Of a stretch of DNA of 64,000 nt, positions 29,901-38,567 are shown one piece after another. This stretch comes from Mycetocola reblochoni REB411 (GTDB taxonomy: Bacteria > Actinomycetota > Actinomycetes > Actinomycetales > Microbacteriaceae): positions 53,586 to 117,585 of the forward strand of contig NZ_FUKR01000058.1 of assembly GCF_900163835.1 (NCBI RefSeq), written 5' to 3'. Below the pieces are notes generated by a model. The model worked only from the letters and a program-made list of their open reading frames with translations. It was not told the DNA's origin and ran no database searches. Position 1 is the first letter of the stretch. Every line of letters starts with the position of its first letter. The translations under genes were made by a program, and so were the position numbers.

Positions 29901-30342
29901 CGCGATCGGAAGCACGGACGAGGGGTCCGCCACCGGAGGCGTCATCGGTGCCGCCAGGGCCGAGTCCGCTTCGTCGCCCTCGGAGGACGCCGCCGAGGAA
30001 CGCAGCCGCGACGATCGTCCCAGCGAGGACGACGCACGCGACCCCGCGGGGTCGGCAGAGGACGCCCCCGTCGCCGACGCGACGGCGAGCACCGCCGACC
30101 CCGACATCGCCGACGCGCCCACGGACGCCGAGGGGACGGCCGGCGTCGGCACGACCGCTGCTGCCGCCGCCGACACGGACACGCACGCTCCTGATGAGGC
30201 GCGGGTCACCGCCGCACCAGGGTCGGCCGAGGAACCGGCCGCACTCACCGATGCGCCGGCCGACGGTGATACCCCTCGGACCGGCAGCGCGCCCGAAGCC
30301 TCGGCGAACGACGACAACGAAACGAACGGAGAAGAGCGATGA
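26911..30342 (+). CDS. Very large membrane family 2 glycosyltransferase with disordered acidic tail
   Basis: The product is 1143 aa from ATG 26911. Residues 1-220 form a GT2 domain (VTAIVVVHSG, LSALAAQTRPADRLVIV, FLAQDSTPRPDALR, LGAQATAMLVR, RELGGFDPAL). About twelve hydrophobic segments follow between 270 and 720, then an extracytoplasmic stretch with a last membrane segment near 905-930 and an Arg-rich patch. The final 170 residues are an Ala/Asp/Glu/Thr-rich low-complexity tail. The homologous whiB2-linked gene is conserved in Micrococcales and often annotated only as glycosyltransferase. A homologous role of mycobacterial Rv3256-Rv3260 region genes in envelope mannosylation is possible but not shown. 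Coupled to the DUF5719 gene by an ATGA overlap. Confidence 0.8.
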   Translation: MSPRVTAIVVVHSGHGRDGSDHLSGTLSALAAQTRPADRLVIVATGAPDSVLDTARGFAPTQLVTAPDTLPFGQAVALATRSLPDLDQDELLWFLAQDSTPRPDALRVLVGALETAPSVAIAAPKVLDGQDPSMIASFGQSVTRFGARVDLVSDEMDQGQHDHSSDVLGAQATAMLVRASVFRELGGFDPALVSFDGGLDLSIRARLVGHRVAVAPAAAVLDHGDGVAGPRRDTRASTRRRNTRLARFSQLHRRLVYSPAWALWLHWLALVPTALVRVVVALLRKRPETIAAEIGSALQAAFSRQRLGEARRRLGRAKTVPWSALAPLRISWSEVRRRRRLRAEDDVPVIASERSALRFFDGGGAWVVLASALLGVALVVPLLGGGYLAGANLTQLSGSIGELWRNAGFGWRDISVGQAGAADPFAVVLAVLGSITFWQPSAAVVAIMVAALPLATLGAWFAMVRLTERSAVRIVGAILWTVAPPFVVALADGRLHAVLVHLLVPWLFYAGTAAARSWTAAGAASIIAAVIAASAPSTIPVLLLGWLILLLVSRRGVGRLLWTIIPGLVLFAPLVWTQGVRRGAWLSIVADPGLPANNVTPSGWQLLLGVPSGDGLGWPQLVQGGALPDVIGSLVLPVAFLPLAVCALASLLQRRVAIAAPLLLVGGVGLLSAVVGSHLFLTIFGATTVPIWTGSALSFYWFALILCAGITLDGWRRGSAGVAAAAAVAAAVAVVPVVVTIPTHTAALTAADGRGLPAYVSAAATDDPDTRTLVLRPRGDDTLSAVLVRGEGETLDRQSTIVATSHIATEDEARLAEIAGNMVVASGADTAADLDEFGIRFVVVSQLAAQQGANPAAVAAQSTQIAAVLDANAALSAVGDTDRGVLWQASEAAVSQPVPTIAAPLRAAIFIVTAVVFLAALLLSAPTVSSRRQAELHPRSIGQVRSVESMTSEKRMRRRDRAARRRHRADRGRRATASSTRERRGRPTAAAPAAAPAAIGSTDEGSATGGVIGAARAESASSPSEDAAEERSRDDRPSEDDARDPAGSAEDAPVADATASTADPDIADAPTDAEGTAGVGTTAAAAADTDTHAPDEARVTAAPGSAEEPAALTDAPADGDTPRTGSAPEASANDDNETNGEER

Positions 30343-31715
30343 GCCCCAGCGGCCGCACCGTCGCACGAATCGGCGTCGGAGCCGTCGGAATCGTCGCAGC
30401 GCTTGGCGTCGGCGCCGCCGTCGGTCTCGTCCAGCTTCCTGAACTGGTCGAGGCGTCCCCGTCCGTCTCGGTCGACCCCCAGCCGGCGGATCAGCGTCGT
30501 GCCTGCACGGGCGGGGTCCTCGTCGGCCAGGGCACGGACGGCGAGAGCTTCTCCACGACCGGTGGTACTCGGCTGCACGCCGCGCCGGAGAACGCCGCCT
30601 CGACGCCGCTCGACGGCTTCAACGTGGACGGCGACGACGCCGGACGGGTGGTCCTGCGTTCGGCCGCGGAGGTGGCGATGGCCGGAGCCCTCAGCCAGAG
30701 TGTCGACCAGGACGGCATGCTCGGTCTCGTCACGAGCTCGTGCGCCCCGGCCCGGGCGGAGAACTGGCTCGTCGCGGGTTCAGGAGAGACGGGCCGTTCG
30801 GCCGTGATCGTGCTCAGCAACCCCGGCGAGACCGATGCGAGCGTCGACATGTCCTTCTTCGCGGAGAGCGGAGAGCTCGAGGCACCGGGCGCCACCGGAA
30901 TCATCGTGCCCGCGGGTCAAACGCGCGCGATGCCGCTGAGCGCCTTCGTGAGCTCCGTCCAGCTCCCCGTCGTCCAGGTCGTCGCCCGCGGATCCCAGAT
31001 CAGCGCCAGCATCCAGAGCACGAGCACCCGTGGCCTGGACCCGGCCGGTGTGGACATCAGCGGTGCGACGGCCGCTGCGTCGACCCGGCAGACGATCGCC
31101 GGGCTGGTCATCCCCGACAACGTTGGGAAGACCGAGGGCGAGGAGTTCGACGACATCGAGCCGGGTGTGCGGATCTTCGCGCCGCACGCAGACAGCGCGA
31201 CCGTGACGGTGACGGTGTCCAAGGACGGTGACGGGGCGCAGCCCCCTCAGGAGCTCCGCGTCGTTGACGGCGTCGTGGCCGAGGCGATGCTCGGAGCCCT
31301 CGACGCGGGGGAGTACTCCGTTGTCGTCGAGAGCGACGTGCCCGTCGTGGCTGCCGTTCGCACCACAGTGAGGGACGGCGACACCTCGGAGTACGCGTGG
31401 ACGACCGCGGCGAGCCCGCTCAGCGACCTCACCGCGATCGCGGTTCCCGCCGCCGTCGACGCGAGACTGCACGTCTTCAACCCGGGGGAGACGGGCACGG
31501 AAGTGACCCTCGTCGACAGGAGGGGCGACGAGCGTGTCCTGACGATCGCGGCGGGCGATCAGGCCTCGTTGCGCGTCGACGCGGGGGCGGATTACCAGCT
31601 GATCGGCTCGGACGTCGTGGCCTCGATCTCCGCGGTGTCGGACGACGGCATCGCGTCGTCGCCGGTGTACCCGGCCTCGTCCGGTGCGGGGTCGCTCACC
31701 GTCTACCCGCACTGA
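30339..31715 (+). CDS. DUF5719 family exported protein
   Basis: The product is 458 aa. It has one N-terminal hydrophobic segment (about 9-30) and then an extracytoplasmic part of repeated beta-rich units: two N-PGET-type turns (NPGETDAS near residue 165 and NPGETGTE near 385) and matching VPAGQ/IAAGDQ strands. This pattern fits the DUF5719 family found beside whiB2 and the large membrane glycosyltransferase in Micrococcales. Function is not known; the 4-nt overlap with the glycosyltransferase suggests a membrane complex acting outside the cell. Two Cys near residues 56 and 132 could form a disulfide. Confidence 0.75.
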   Translation: MSPSGRTVARIGVGAVGIVAALGVGAAVGLVQLPELVEASPSVSVDPQPADQRRACTGGVLVGQGTDGESFSTTGGTRLHAAPENAASTPLDGFNVDGDDAGRVVLRSAAEVAMAGALSQSVDQDGMLGLVTSSCAPARAENWLVAGSGETGRSAVIVLSNPGETDASVDMSFFAESGELEAPGATGIIVPAGQTRAMPLSAFVSSVQLPVVQVVARGSQISASIQSTSTRGLDPAGVDISGATAAASTRQTIAGLVIPDNVGKTEGEEFDDIEPGVRIFAPHADSATVTVTVSKDGDGAQPPQELRVVDGVVAEAMLGALDAGEYSVVVESDVPVVAAVRTTVRDGDTSEYAWTTAASPLSDLTAIAVPAAVDARLHVFNPGETGTEVTLVDRRGDERVLTIAAGDQASLRVDAGADYQLIGSDVVASISAVSDDGIASSPVYPASSGAGSLTVYPH

Positions 31716-31734
31716 GAGTGGCTCGCATCCGCAC

Positions 31735-31752
31735 GGATGCGGAACACGGAGT
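31735..31752. terminator. Small hairpin between convergent genes
   Basis: CGCATCCG and CGGATGCG abut around a 2-nt centre, 20 bp after the DUF5719 stop and upstream of the convergent stop at 31879. No T-run follows, so efficiency is uncertain. Confidence 0.35.
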
Positions 31753-31878
31753 GCAGACTGCGGTCCCGTCGCGGTCATCGGGCCGCACCCGCACCCGCAC
31801 CTGCGTCAGGGTCGGCGGGAGCCGTCGATGGTGGCGTGACCCGACGGGGCGTCAGACGTTCGTCCGGGCGTCAGGTTC

Positions 31879-32310
31879 TCAGAGGTAGCGGCCGTCTTTG
31901 TCCAGGTCCCAGGGGTCCCGTCCGACGTATTCGGCGGTCGCGCGGAACACCATGCTCTCGATCAGCATCTGCCGGTGCTCCGGGTCGTTGCGGTGCATCC
32001 GGCTGAGCCGTTCGATCGGCACGCGGAACAGCACGATCCGGCGCTCGAGCTTGCTCGTCCACCAGCGCGGAACCTCGTCAGGGTCGGCCGCCGCGGGCAT
32101 GGCGCCCACCTCGAAGGCGACGCCGGTCAGCTCCTGCTCCCAGGCCCCGCGGAGGTAGTCTGCCGCGCCCGCCACGATCGACGAGAACTGCTCGCTGCGC
32201 TGGCCGACGATGAACAGCTCCGGGCCGAGCACGCTACTCCTGCCCGCCCTCCCGTGGCGGTCGTGCCTGACTGCTCGACGCGCGAGGGAGCGCTGGCGGT
32301 GACGGGGCAT
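31879..32310 (-). CDS. Metallopeptidase-family (zincin-like, PF06262 type) protein with degenerate active site
   Basis: The product is 143 aa from ATG 32310. The central segment [16 protein letters not shown] and the C-terminal [14 protein letters not shown] align with the Rv3259-like protein that lies next to whiB2 in mycobacteria. The place where zincins carry HExxH reads IESMVFRAT, so the zinc site is missing and hydrolysis is unlikely. The N-terminus is Arg-rich. It lies convergent to DUF5719 and back-to-back with the DUF3499 gene (32365) across only 54 bp, so the two share a promoter region. Function unknown. Confidence 0.7.
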   Translation of the reverse strand: MPRHRQRSLARRAVRHDRHGRAGRSSVLGPELFIVGQRSEQFSSIVAGAADYLRGAWEQELTGVAFEVGAMPAAADPDEVPRWWTSKLERRIVLFRVPIERLSRMHRNDPEHRQMLIESMVFRATAEYVGRDPWDLDKDGRYL

Positions 32311-32351
32311 GCACACGAGTCTACGACCCGCACACCGTCCTCGGCGGGGGC

Positions 32352-32357
32352 TACCCT
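32352..32357 (+). promoter_or_regulatory. -10 element of probable leaderless mRNA (DUF3499/ahcY)
   Basis: TACCCT with a 7-nt gap to ATG 32365 and no ribosome site. Confidence 0.5.
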
Positions 32358-32364
32358 GGGACCG

Positions 32365-32616
32365 ATGGAGACGCGAGTGTGCAGCAAGGTGGGGTGCGGC
32401 AGGAGTGCCGAGCGCACCCTCAGCTACGACTACGCCGACTCCCTCGTCGCCATCGGCCCGCTCGGCCTCACCCCCGACCCGCACAGCTACGACCTGTGCA
32501 GGGCCCACGCTGACTCCCTCCGCATCCCCCGCGGCTGGACGCTCATGCGCTATCGCGAGCCGGAGGACCGGGAGACTGACCCGACTCTGGGAGACTTGTC
32601 CCATGACCAGCCCTGA
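32365..32616 (+). CDS. DUF3499 family protein
   Basis: The product is 83 aa. It has [21 protein letters not shown] at the start and [16 protein letters not shown] in the middle; the three Cys and the CRAH motif look like a small zinc-binding fold. This matches the Rv3258c/DUF3499 family that sits in the whiB2 neighbourhood across actinobacteria. No function is known. Its end overlaps ahcY by 14 nt, so the two are probably [12 protein letters not shown]. In mycobacteria manB follows this gene; here ahcY does. Confidence 0.82.
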   Translation: METRVCSKVGCGRSAERTLSYDYADSLVAIGPLGLTPDPHSYDLCRAHADSLRIPRGWTLMRYREPEDRETDPTLGDLSHDQP

Positions 32617-34075
32617 ATTCCCCCCGTACTCCGTCCGCGATCTGTCCCTCGCCGAGTCCGGGCGCCACCAGCTGCGCCTGGCCGAGAACGAGATGCCAGG
32701 ACTCATGGCGCTGCGAGCCGAGTTCGGTGAGACCAAGCCCCTCGCCGGCGCGCGGATCGCCGGATCGCTGCACATGACCGTGCAGACGGCCGTGCTGATC
32801 GAGACACTCGTCGCCCTCGGCGCGCAGGTCCGCTGGGCGAGCTGCAACATCTTCTCCACCCAGGACGAGGCGGCGGCGGCGGTCGTCGTGGGACCCACGG
32901 GCACCCCGGAGGCGCCGGCGGGCGTGCCGGTGTTCGCCTGGAAGGGCGAGACCCTCGCCGAGTACTGGTGGTGCACGCAGCGCATCTTCGACTGGTCGGC
33001 CGAGGCGGCGGCCGCCGGTGCCGACTGGACCGGCCCGAACCTCATCCTCGACGACGGCGGCGACGCCACGCTCCTGGTCCACAGGGGGAAGGCTGCCGAG
33101 GCGGCCGGCGTCGTCCCCGAGCCCGCCGACGGCGACTCCGCCGAGTACCGCGTGATCCTCGATGCCCTCAGGGAGTCACTGGCGGACGACCCGCAGCGCT
33201 GGACGCGGATCGCCGACGAACTGCGCGGCGTCACCGAGGAGACGACGACGGGCGTCCACCGCCTGTACGAGCTCGCGCGTGAGGGCGAGCTGCTGTTCCC
33301 CGCCATCAACGTGAACGACGCGGTCACCAAGAGCAAGTTCGACAACCGCTACGGCATCAGGCACTCGCTGCCGGACGGGCTGAACCGCGCCACCGACACG
33401 CTCATCGGCGGCAAGGTGGCGTTCGTGGTCGGCTACGGCGACGTCGGCAAGGGGGCCGCGGAGGCGCTCAAGGGCCAGGGCGCACGCGTCATCGTGAGCG
33501 AGGTCGACCCGATCTGCGCGCTGCAGGCCGCCATGGACGGCTACCAGGTCGCCCGCATCGAGGACGTCGTCGGGCAGGTCGACATCTTCGTCACCTGCAC
33601 GGGCAACCTCGGCGTCATCACGACCGAGCACATGCTCGCGATGAAGCACCTGGCGATCGTGTCCAACGTCGGCCACTTCGACAACGAGATCGACATCGCC
33701 GGCCTCGAGGCGATCCCCGGTGCGGAGCGGATCGAGATCAAGCCGCAGGTGCACGAGTGGCGTCTGCCGAGCGGCCGAAGCATCCTCGTCCTCAGCGAGG
33801 GGCGCCTGATGAACCTCGGCAACGCGACGGGGCACCCCTCCTTCGTGATGAGCAACAGCTTCGCCAACCAGGTTCTCGCGCAGATCGAGCTGCACACCCG
33901 CATCGAGGAGTACCCCGTCGGGGTCTACACGCTGCCCAAGCGCCTCGACGAGAAGGTCGCCCGGCTCCACCTCGACGCCCTCGGCGTGGAGCTGACCACG
34001 CTCAGTCAGGAGCAGGCCGACTACATCGGCGTCCCCGTCGACGGCCCGTACAAGGTCGATCACTACCGGTACTGA
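32603..34075 (+). CDS. ahcY: S-adenosyl-L-homocysteine hydrolase
   Basis: The product is 490 aa, the long actinobacterial form with the insertion near residue 160-200. Landmarks are [36 protein letters not shown], the NAD loop [26 protein letters not shown] and the C-terminal [12 protein letters not shown] with the conserved Lys-Tyr end. It splits S-adenosylhomocysteine into homocysteine and adenosine, completing the methyl cycle. GGGAG lies about 10 nt before the ATG, inside DUF3499. The position just before mtrA matches mycobacteria, where tmk intervenes; tmk is absent here. Confidence 0.96.
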   Translation: MTSPEFPPYSVRDLSLAESGRHQLRLAENEMPGLMALRAEFGETKPLAGARIAGSLHMTVQTAVLIETLVALGAQVRWASCNIFSTQDEAAAAVVVGPTGTPEAPAGVPVFAWKGETLAEYWWCTQRIFDWSAEAAAAGADWTGPNLILDDGGDATLLVHRGKAAEAAGVVPEPADGDSAEYRVILDALRESLADDPQRWTRIADELRGVTEETTTGVHRLYELAREGELLFPAINVNDAVTKSKFDNRYGIRHSLPDGLNRATDTLIGGKVAFVVGYGDVGKGAAEALKGQGARVIVSEVDPICALQAAMDGYQVARIEDVVGQVDIFVTCTGNLGVITTEHMLAMKHLAIVSNVGHFDNEIDIAGLEAIPGAERIEIKPQVHEWRLPSGRSILVLSEGRLMNLGNATGHPSFVMSNSFANQVLAQIELHTRIEEYPVGVYTLPKRLDEKVARLHLDALGVELTTLSQEQADYIGVPVDGPYKVDHYRY

Positions 34076-34114
34076 CTCGGTGCCTCCCGCCGTGTCGCCT
34101 CCGGTCGTATCGCC

Positions 34115-34154
34115 GGCCGCGCGGCGCCGTGCGCGGGCGCACGGCGCCGCGGCC
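34115..34154 (+). terminator. Strong GC hairpin between ahcY and mtrA
   Basis: A 17-bp arm starting GGCCGC with a 2-nt bulge pairs across a CGGG loop with the complementary arm ending GCGGCC at 34154. It lies 40 bp after ahcY and ends 4 bp before the mtrA -10 hexamer. It lacks a U-run, so it could be a terminator or a structure that insulates the mtrA promoter. Confidence 0.5.
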
Positions 34155-34157
34155 GAC

Positions 34158-34163
34158 TACGCT
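34158..34163 (+). promoter_or_regulatory. -10 element of mtrA
   Basis: TACGCT about 53 nt before ATG 34217, giving a leader of about 45 nt with GAGAAGGA as ribosome site. The -35 region is covered by the GC hairpin just upstream. Confidence 0.4.
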
Positions 34164-34216
34164 GAAGCCAGCCCACCCCCGGACGGTCCCCGTCAGCAGA
34201 GAGAAGGACTGAGGGT

Positions 34217-34897
34217 ATGAACCCACGAATCCTCGTCGTCGACGACGATGTCGCCCTTGCCGAGATGATCGGAATCGTGCTCCGTACGGAGGGCTTCGAC
34301 ACCGAGTTCTCCGTCGACGGGACGAGCGCGCTCGAGGACGTGCAGCGGGTCGCCCCCGACCTCATCCTCCTCGACCTCATGCTGCCGGGGATCGACGGCA
34401 TCGAGGTGTGCCGCAGGGTCCGTGCCGAGTCCGGCGTTCCCATCATCATGCTCACCGCCAAGTCCGATCCGACGGACGTGGTCAAGGGGCTCGAGTCGGG
34501 GGCGGACGACTACATCGCCAAGCCGTTCAACCCCAAGGAGCTCGTCGCTCGCATCCGCGCACGGCTGCGTCCCGCGCCGGAGTCGGGGCCGGAGGTCCTC
34601 ACCGTCGGCAGCGTGACCATCGACGTGGCCGGGCACGAGGTCACCCGCAACGGCCAGCCGATCAAGCTGACGCCCCTCGAGTTCGACCTGCTGCATGCGC
34701 TGGCCTCGGCCCCGCAGCAGGTGTTCACGCGGGAGATGCTGCTGGAGCAGGTCTGGGGGTACCACTACAAGGCCGACACCCGTCTGGTCAACGTCCACGT
34801 GCAGCGGCTGAGGGCGAAGATCGAGGAGGACCCCGACAACCCGAGCATCGTGACGACGGTCAGAGGCGTCGGCTACCGCGCCGGCCACGCGGGATGA
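34217..34897 (+). CDS. mtrA: Two-component response regulator MtrA
   Basis: The product is 226 aa, the usual MtrA length. The receiver domain has the acidic pair in LVVDDDVAL, phosphoacceptor Asp in LILLDLMLPG, Thr in MLTAKSD and Lys in YIAKPFNP. The C-terminal winged helix has LTPLEFDLL and the recognition region RLVNVHVQRLRAKIEEDP. MtrA binds promoters of division, cell-wall and replication genes (for example oriC, rpf-type and peptidoglycan hydrolase genes in mycobacteria and corynebacteria). The mtrB gene follows after 7 nt, so they form one operon with lpqB. Confidence 0.97.
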   Translation: MNPRILVVDDDVALAEMIGIVLRTEGFDTEFSVDGTSALEDVQRVAPDLILLDLMLPGIDGIEVCRRVRAESGVPIIMLTAKSDPTDVVKGLESGADDYIAKPFNPKELVARIRARLRPAPESGPEVLTVGSVTIDVAGHEVTRNGQPIKLTPLEFDLLHALASAPQQVFTREMLLEQVWGYHYKADTRLVNVHVQRLRAKIEEDPDNPSIVTTVRGVGYRAGHAG

Positions 34898-34904
34898 CCC
34901 TGCG

Positions 34905-36713
34905 ATGACCCCGGCCACGGCGCGGGTGACGCGGCTCGGTCCGCGCGGCTGGCCCGGACGGATTGCGGACAGCTTCCGACGCTCCCTCCAGTTCAGGACC
35001 GTCGTGGTGACGGTCGCACTCGCCATCATCGCCGTGGCGGGGACGAGCATCTACATGGGCGCGAGCATCAGCAGCGACATGTACCGCTCGCGGGTGAACG
35101 ACGCGCTCGTCGACGCGCGGAGGGCCACGGCGAGCGCGCAGAGCCTGTTCGACTCCTCGAGCGCCGAGGAACGCGCCGAGCTGCAGAACCTGATGAGCAC
35201 GGCCAGGACCCAGATCGCGCAGACGGCGTCGACGACACTGATCGCGGGCTACCGTGCGCCGGGCCAGGACAGCAATCTGCTCATCCCGCAGGACTTCGAG
35301 AGCCCGGCGCTTCAGGGCGGCGTCGTCACCGACGACCTCCGCAGCCAGGTTCAGCAGAACCCGAGCGATCAGTGGTGGCAGGCCGTGGCGCTGCCGGCGG
35401 AGGACCGGGAGGTGCCCGGCGTCGTCGTCGGAAGCATGATCACCCTCACCGACGGCAGCCGATTCGAGCTCTACATCGGTTATGAGCTGTCCGACACCGA
35501 GCGGACGCTTCAGTTCATGCAGCGCACCTTGCTGTTCGGCGGGGGAGCGCTGCTGCTGCTCGTCGCCGCGGTCGCCTGGGTGGTGGCGCGGCTCGTCGCG
35601 CGTCCGGTCCAGGTGGTGGCGGAGAGCAGCGAGCGCCTGGCCAGCGGCGAGCTGGAGACGCGCATCCCCGTCACGGGCGAGGACGAGATCGCGACCCTCG
35701 CCTCGTCGTTCAACCGGATGGCGGACAGCCTGCAGGCGCAGATCGCCGAGCTCGAGCAGCTGTCGATGGTGCAGCAGCGTTTCGTCTCCGACGTCTCGCA
35801 CGAGCTGAGGACACCGCTGACCACGATCCGTCTCGCGGGGGACGTGCTGTACGACCAGCGTCTGGACTTCCCGGCGGGGACGGCTCGGGCCGTCGAGCTT
35901 CTGAACACGCAGACGCGGCGTTTCGAGCAGCTGCTGTCGGACCTGCTCGAGATCAGCAGGTATGACGCCCGCTCCGTCGAGCTCGACCGTGAGCCGGTGA
36001 ACCTCGTCCAGCTGGCGGAGGACAGCATGGAGTCGATGGCGCCGCTCGCGGCGACCGCCGGCTGCTCGCTGATCCTCAGGGCACCGGGAGGGCACACGGA
36101 GCTCCCCCTCGACGCGAGGCGGATCAGGCGCATCGTGCGCAACCTGCTCGGCAACGCGATCGAGCACGGCGACGGGCGCAGCATCGTTGTTTCGATCGAC
36201 AGCAACACGGACGCGGTCGCGCTGGGGGTGCGCGACTACGGTCAGGGGATCGCGCCCGAGAACCTCTCGCGCGTCTTCGACCGCTTCTGGCGTGCGGACC
36301 CCGCGCGAAAGCGCACCATCGGGGGGACGGGGCTCGGCCTGGCGATCTCGCTCGGCGATGCCCAGCTGCACGGCGGCGATCTGAGGGTCTGGTCTCGGCC
36401 GGGGATGGGGACGAGCTTCCTCCTGATCCTGCCGAGGGAGGGAGGCAGCATCGAGCGTTCTCCCCTCCCGCTCGAGCCCGACGACGCCGGGTCCCCCGAC
36501 GCGGTCGTGGCGACGGAGGCGGGCGATGTCGTCGTCGTGCAGCCGGGCGAGGCGGAGGCGGCGGTCGACGACGAGCAGATGGACGCACCGGTGCGTGCCG
36601 CCGAGGTCAGGCACGCGGGCGAGCCGGTCGACGGGGAATCGGCGCGGGACGACGACGTGCCGGACGACGCCGTACCGGCCGACGACACGGATTCGAGGGA
36701 GGGGCGCCGATGA
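34905..36713 (+). CDS. mtrB: Sensor histidine kinase MtrB
   Basis: The product is 602 aa. Two membrane segments (about 28-48 and 208-230) flank an extracytoplasmic sensor of about 160 residues; a HAMP domain follows. Kinase motifs: phosphoacceptor His in SDVSHELRTPL, N-box GNAIEHGDG, G1 RDYGQGIAP, F-box FDRFWRAD and G2 GGTGLGLAIS. A C-terminal 80-residue Asp/Glu/Pro-rich tail is unusual in length compared with the kinase core. It phosphorylates MtrA. The last 4 nt overlap lpqB (ATGA). Confidence 0.96.
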   Translation: MTPATARVTRLGPRGWPGRIADSFRRSLQFRTVVVTVALAIIAVAGTSIYMGASISSDMYRSRVNDALVDARRATASAQSLFDSSSAEERAELQNLMSTARTQIAQTASTTLIAGYRAPGQDSNLLIPQDFESPALQGGVVTDDLRSQVQQNPSDQWWQAVALPAEDREVPGVVVGSMITLTDGSRFELYIGYELSDTERTLQFMQRTLLFGGGALLLLVAAVAWVVARLVARPVQVVAESSERLASGELETRIPVTGEDEIATLASSFNRMADSLQAQIAELEQLSMVQQRFVSDVSHELRTPLTTIRLAGDVLYDQRLDFPAGTARAVELLNTQTRRFEQLLSDLLEISRYDARSVELDREPVNLVQLAEDSMESMAPLAATAGCSLILRAPGGHTELPLDARRIRRIVRNLLGNAIEHGDGRSIVVSIDSNTDAVALGVRDYGQGIAPENLSRVFDRFWRADPARKRTIGGTGLGLAISLGDAQLHGGDLRVWSRPGMGTSFLLILPREGGSIERSPLPLEPDDAGSPDAVVATEAGDVVVVQPGEAEAAVDDEQMDAPVRAAEVRHAGEPVDGESARDDDVPDDAVPADDTDSREGRR

Positions 36714-38449
36714 GCATCGAGCAGCAGGAAGTGACCGGCCGGGTACGGTCCGCGGGGGCACACGGTCGCCTGCGGAGCACGCGTCGGGGTCTCGTCGCGC
36801 TCGCCGCAGCGGTCGCCGTCGTCACCCTCGCCGCGTGCACGGCGGTTCCCACCTCCGGTTCGGTGCAGAGGGGGCAGACCGCGCCCGCCGATGCCGAGCC
36901 CGACGTCGACTTCATCGCCGAGGGCCCGGAGCAGGATGCCGACCCGCAGCAGATCCTGCTCGGATTCATCGACGCGGCGACGAGCACGAGGGACAACTAC
37001 GCCGTGGCGAGGGAGTACCTCACTCCGGCGTTCTCGGCCTCGTGGCACCCCGACGAGAACGTCACGGTCGACGTTGCGGCCGAACGCCGGCTGACCCCGG
37101 CGGCCGACGACAGGGTGGAGCTCTCGCTCGTCCCCGTCGGCGACGTGGACGAGGAGGGGGTCTACCGTGAGATCGACTCGCGCGACCCGATCACGCAGGA
37201 GTACGCCTTCGAACGGGTCGACGGCCAGTGGCGCATCGCCGACGCCCCCGCGGGGCTCATCGTCGAGGACTCCGCGTTCACCGATGTGTTCAGCGCCCAC
37301 GCCCTCAGCTTCTTCGACCCGACCTGGTCGACGCTGGTGCCCGAGCTCCGCTGGTTCCCGGTCAGGTCGTCGACGACGACGCGGATCGTGTCGGCGCTGC
37401 TCGCTGGTCCGAGCGAGTGGCTCGCGAGCTCCGTCGTCTCCGCCTTCCCCGCGGACGCACGCCTGAGCACCGACACGGTGCCGACGACGGGGGAGGTTGC
37501 CGACGTCTCGCTCGCGGTGGATGCCGCCGACCTCGACGACGAGGCCTACTCCCGGATGCTCCTGCAGCTTCAGGCGAGTCTGGAGGGTGTGACGACGGTC
37601 GGCTCGATCGCGATGACCGTCAACGGTGTCGACGTCGACGCCACCGCTGCCGTCCCGGCGTCGACCCGCGTCGACTCGCGGGCCGCCGTGGTCAGTGAGG
37701 GGGCACTCGGCTTCCTGGCTGCCGGCGAGCTGAGCCCGATCGAGGGCGTGCCGTCGTCGATCGGCGTCGAGAAGCCCCGCTCGGTCGCGATCTCCGCCGA
37801 CCGCAGCGTCGTGGCCGTCGGCACGGACGCGGGAACCGTGGCGTTCCGTTCGGGGGAGCGCTCCGTCGTCGACGACAGGAAGGGCCTCGTCGACCCCGTC
37901 GTCGACAACAGCGGCTTCGTCTGGAGTGTTCCGGAGAGCCACCCGGAGCTGATGGTCGTGGCCGGCGCCGCGGGGGTCGTCCCGGTGCGCTCCTCGTGGC
38001 CGGAAGGGGCGACGGTGCGTTCGGCCGAGCTGGCGCGGGACTCGTCGCGGCTGCTCGTCCTTCTCGACTACGACAACGGCACCACGAGCCTCATGGTCGC
38101 CGGCGTCCAGCGGGATGCGGCCGGTGTGCCGAGCGGGCTCAGCGACTTCGTCGAGCTCTCGACCCAGCAGGGGGAAGGCATCGACGCGACCTGGGTCGAC
38201 AGCAGGACGGTCGCGGAGCTCATCGAGGGCCCGCAGGGGGAGACGCTCACGCAACTGCAGGAGGTCGGCGGACGGTCGAGCTCGATCGTGTCGTTCCCCG
38301 GAGCGCGGTCGATCGTCGGCGGGAACGGCGCGAACCAACTGCGCGCGCTTACGGACGACGGCCGGTTGGCCGTGAGACGTCAGGCGGGGTGGCAGTTCAC
38401 GGCGTCGAAGGTGGATGTTCTCGCGACCCAGATGGGGACGCCGGAGTAG
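36710..38449 (+). CDS. lpqB: Lipoprotein LpqB, MtrAB accessory
   Basis: The product is 579 aa. The lipobox LAAC places the lipidated Cys at residue 43, followed by TAVPTSGSVQRG, the standard LpqB mature N-terminus. A GerMN-type domain lies about 230-330, and a C-terminal beta-propeller-like region runs from about 350 to the end. In mycobacteria LpqB interacts with MtrB and modulates MtrA phosphorylation. [13 protein letters not shown] overlap with mtrB fits that role. No operon partner follows at once; the ComF-like gene begins 118 bp downstream with its own GGAG site. Confidence 0.95.
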   Translation: MSIEQQEVTGRVRSAGAHGRLRSTRRGLVALAAAVAVVTLAACTAVPTSGSVQRGQTAPADAEPDVDFIAEGPEQDADPQQILLGFIDAATSTRDNYAVAREYLTPAFSASWHPDENVTVDVAAERRLTPAADDRVELSLVPVGDVDEEGVYREIDSRDPITQEYAFERVDGQWRIADAPAGLIVEDSAFTDVFSAHALSFFDPTWSTLVPELRWFPVRSSTTTRIVSALLAGPSEWLASSVVSAFPADARLSTDTVPTTGEVADVSLAVDAADLDDEAYSRMLLQLQASLEGVTTVGSIAMTVNGVDVDATAAVPASTRVDSRAAVVSEGALGFLAAGELSPIEGVPSSIGVEKPRSVAISADRSVVAVGTDAGTVAFRSGERSVVDDRKGLVDPVVDNSGFVWSVPESHPELMVVAGAAGVVPVRSSWPEGATVRSAELARDSSRLLVLLDYDNGTTSLMVAGVQRDAAGVPSGLSDFVELSTQQGEGIDATWVDSRTVAELIEGPQGETLTQLQEVGGRSSSIVSFPGARSIVGGNGANQLRALTDDGRLAVRRQAGWQFTASKVDVLATQMGTPE

Positions 38450-38567
38450 CGTCGCCGGGTGCGGAGCGGCGTCCCGTCGTCCCTGCACACCCCTTCCGCG
38501 CTCCGGTGCCACGACGGGAGTCGTGCCGACGCCTCGACGCGGCGGGTGAACGGAGCAGGATCCTGGC

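Noticed and set aside
26968..30366. Long minus-strand frame opposite the membrane glycosyltransferase
   Set aside because: Composition is Arg/Gly/Asp-rich low complexity, as expected for an antisense shadow in high-GC DNA.
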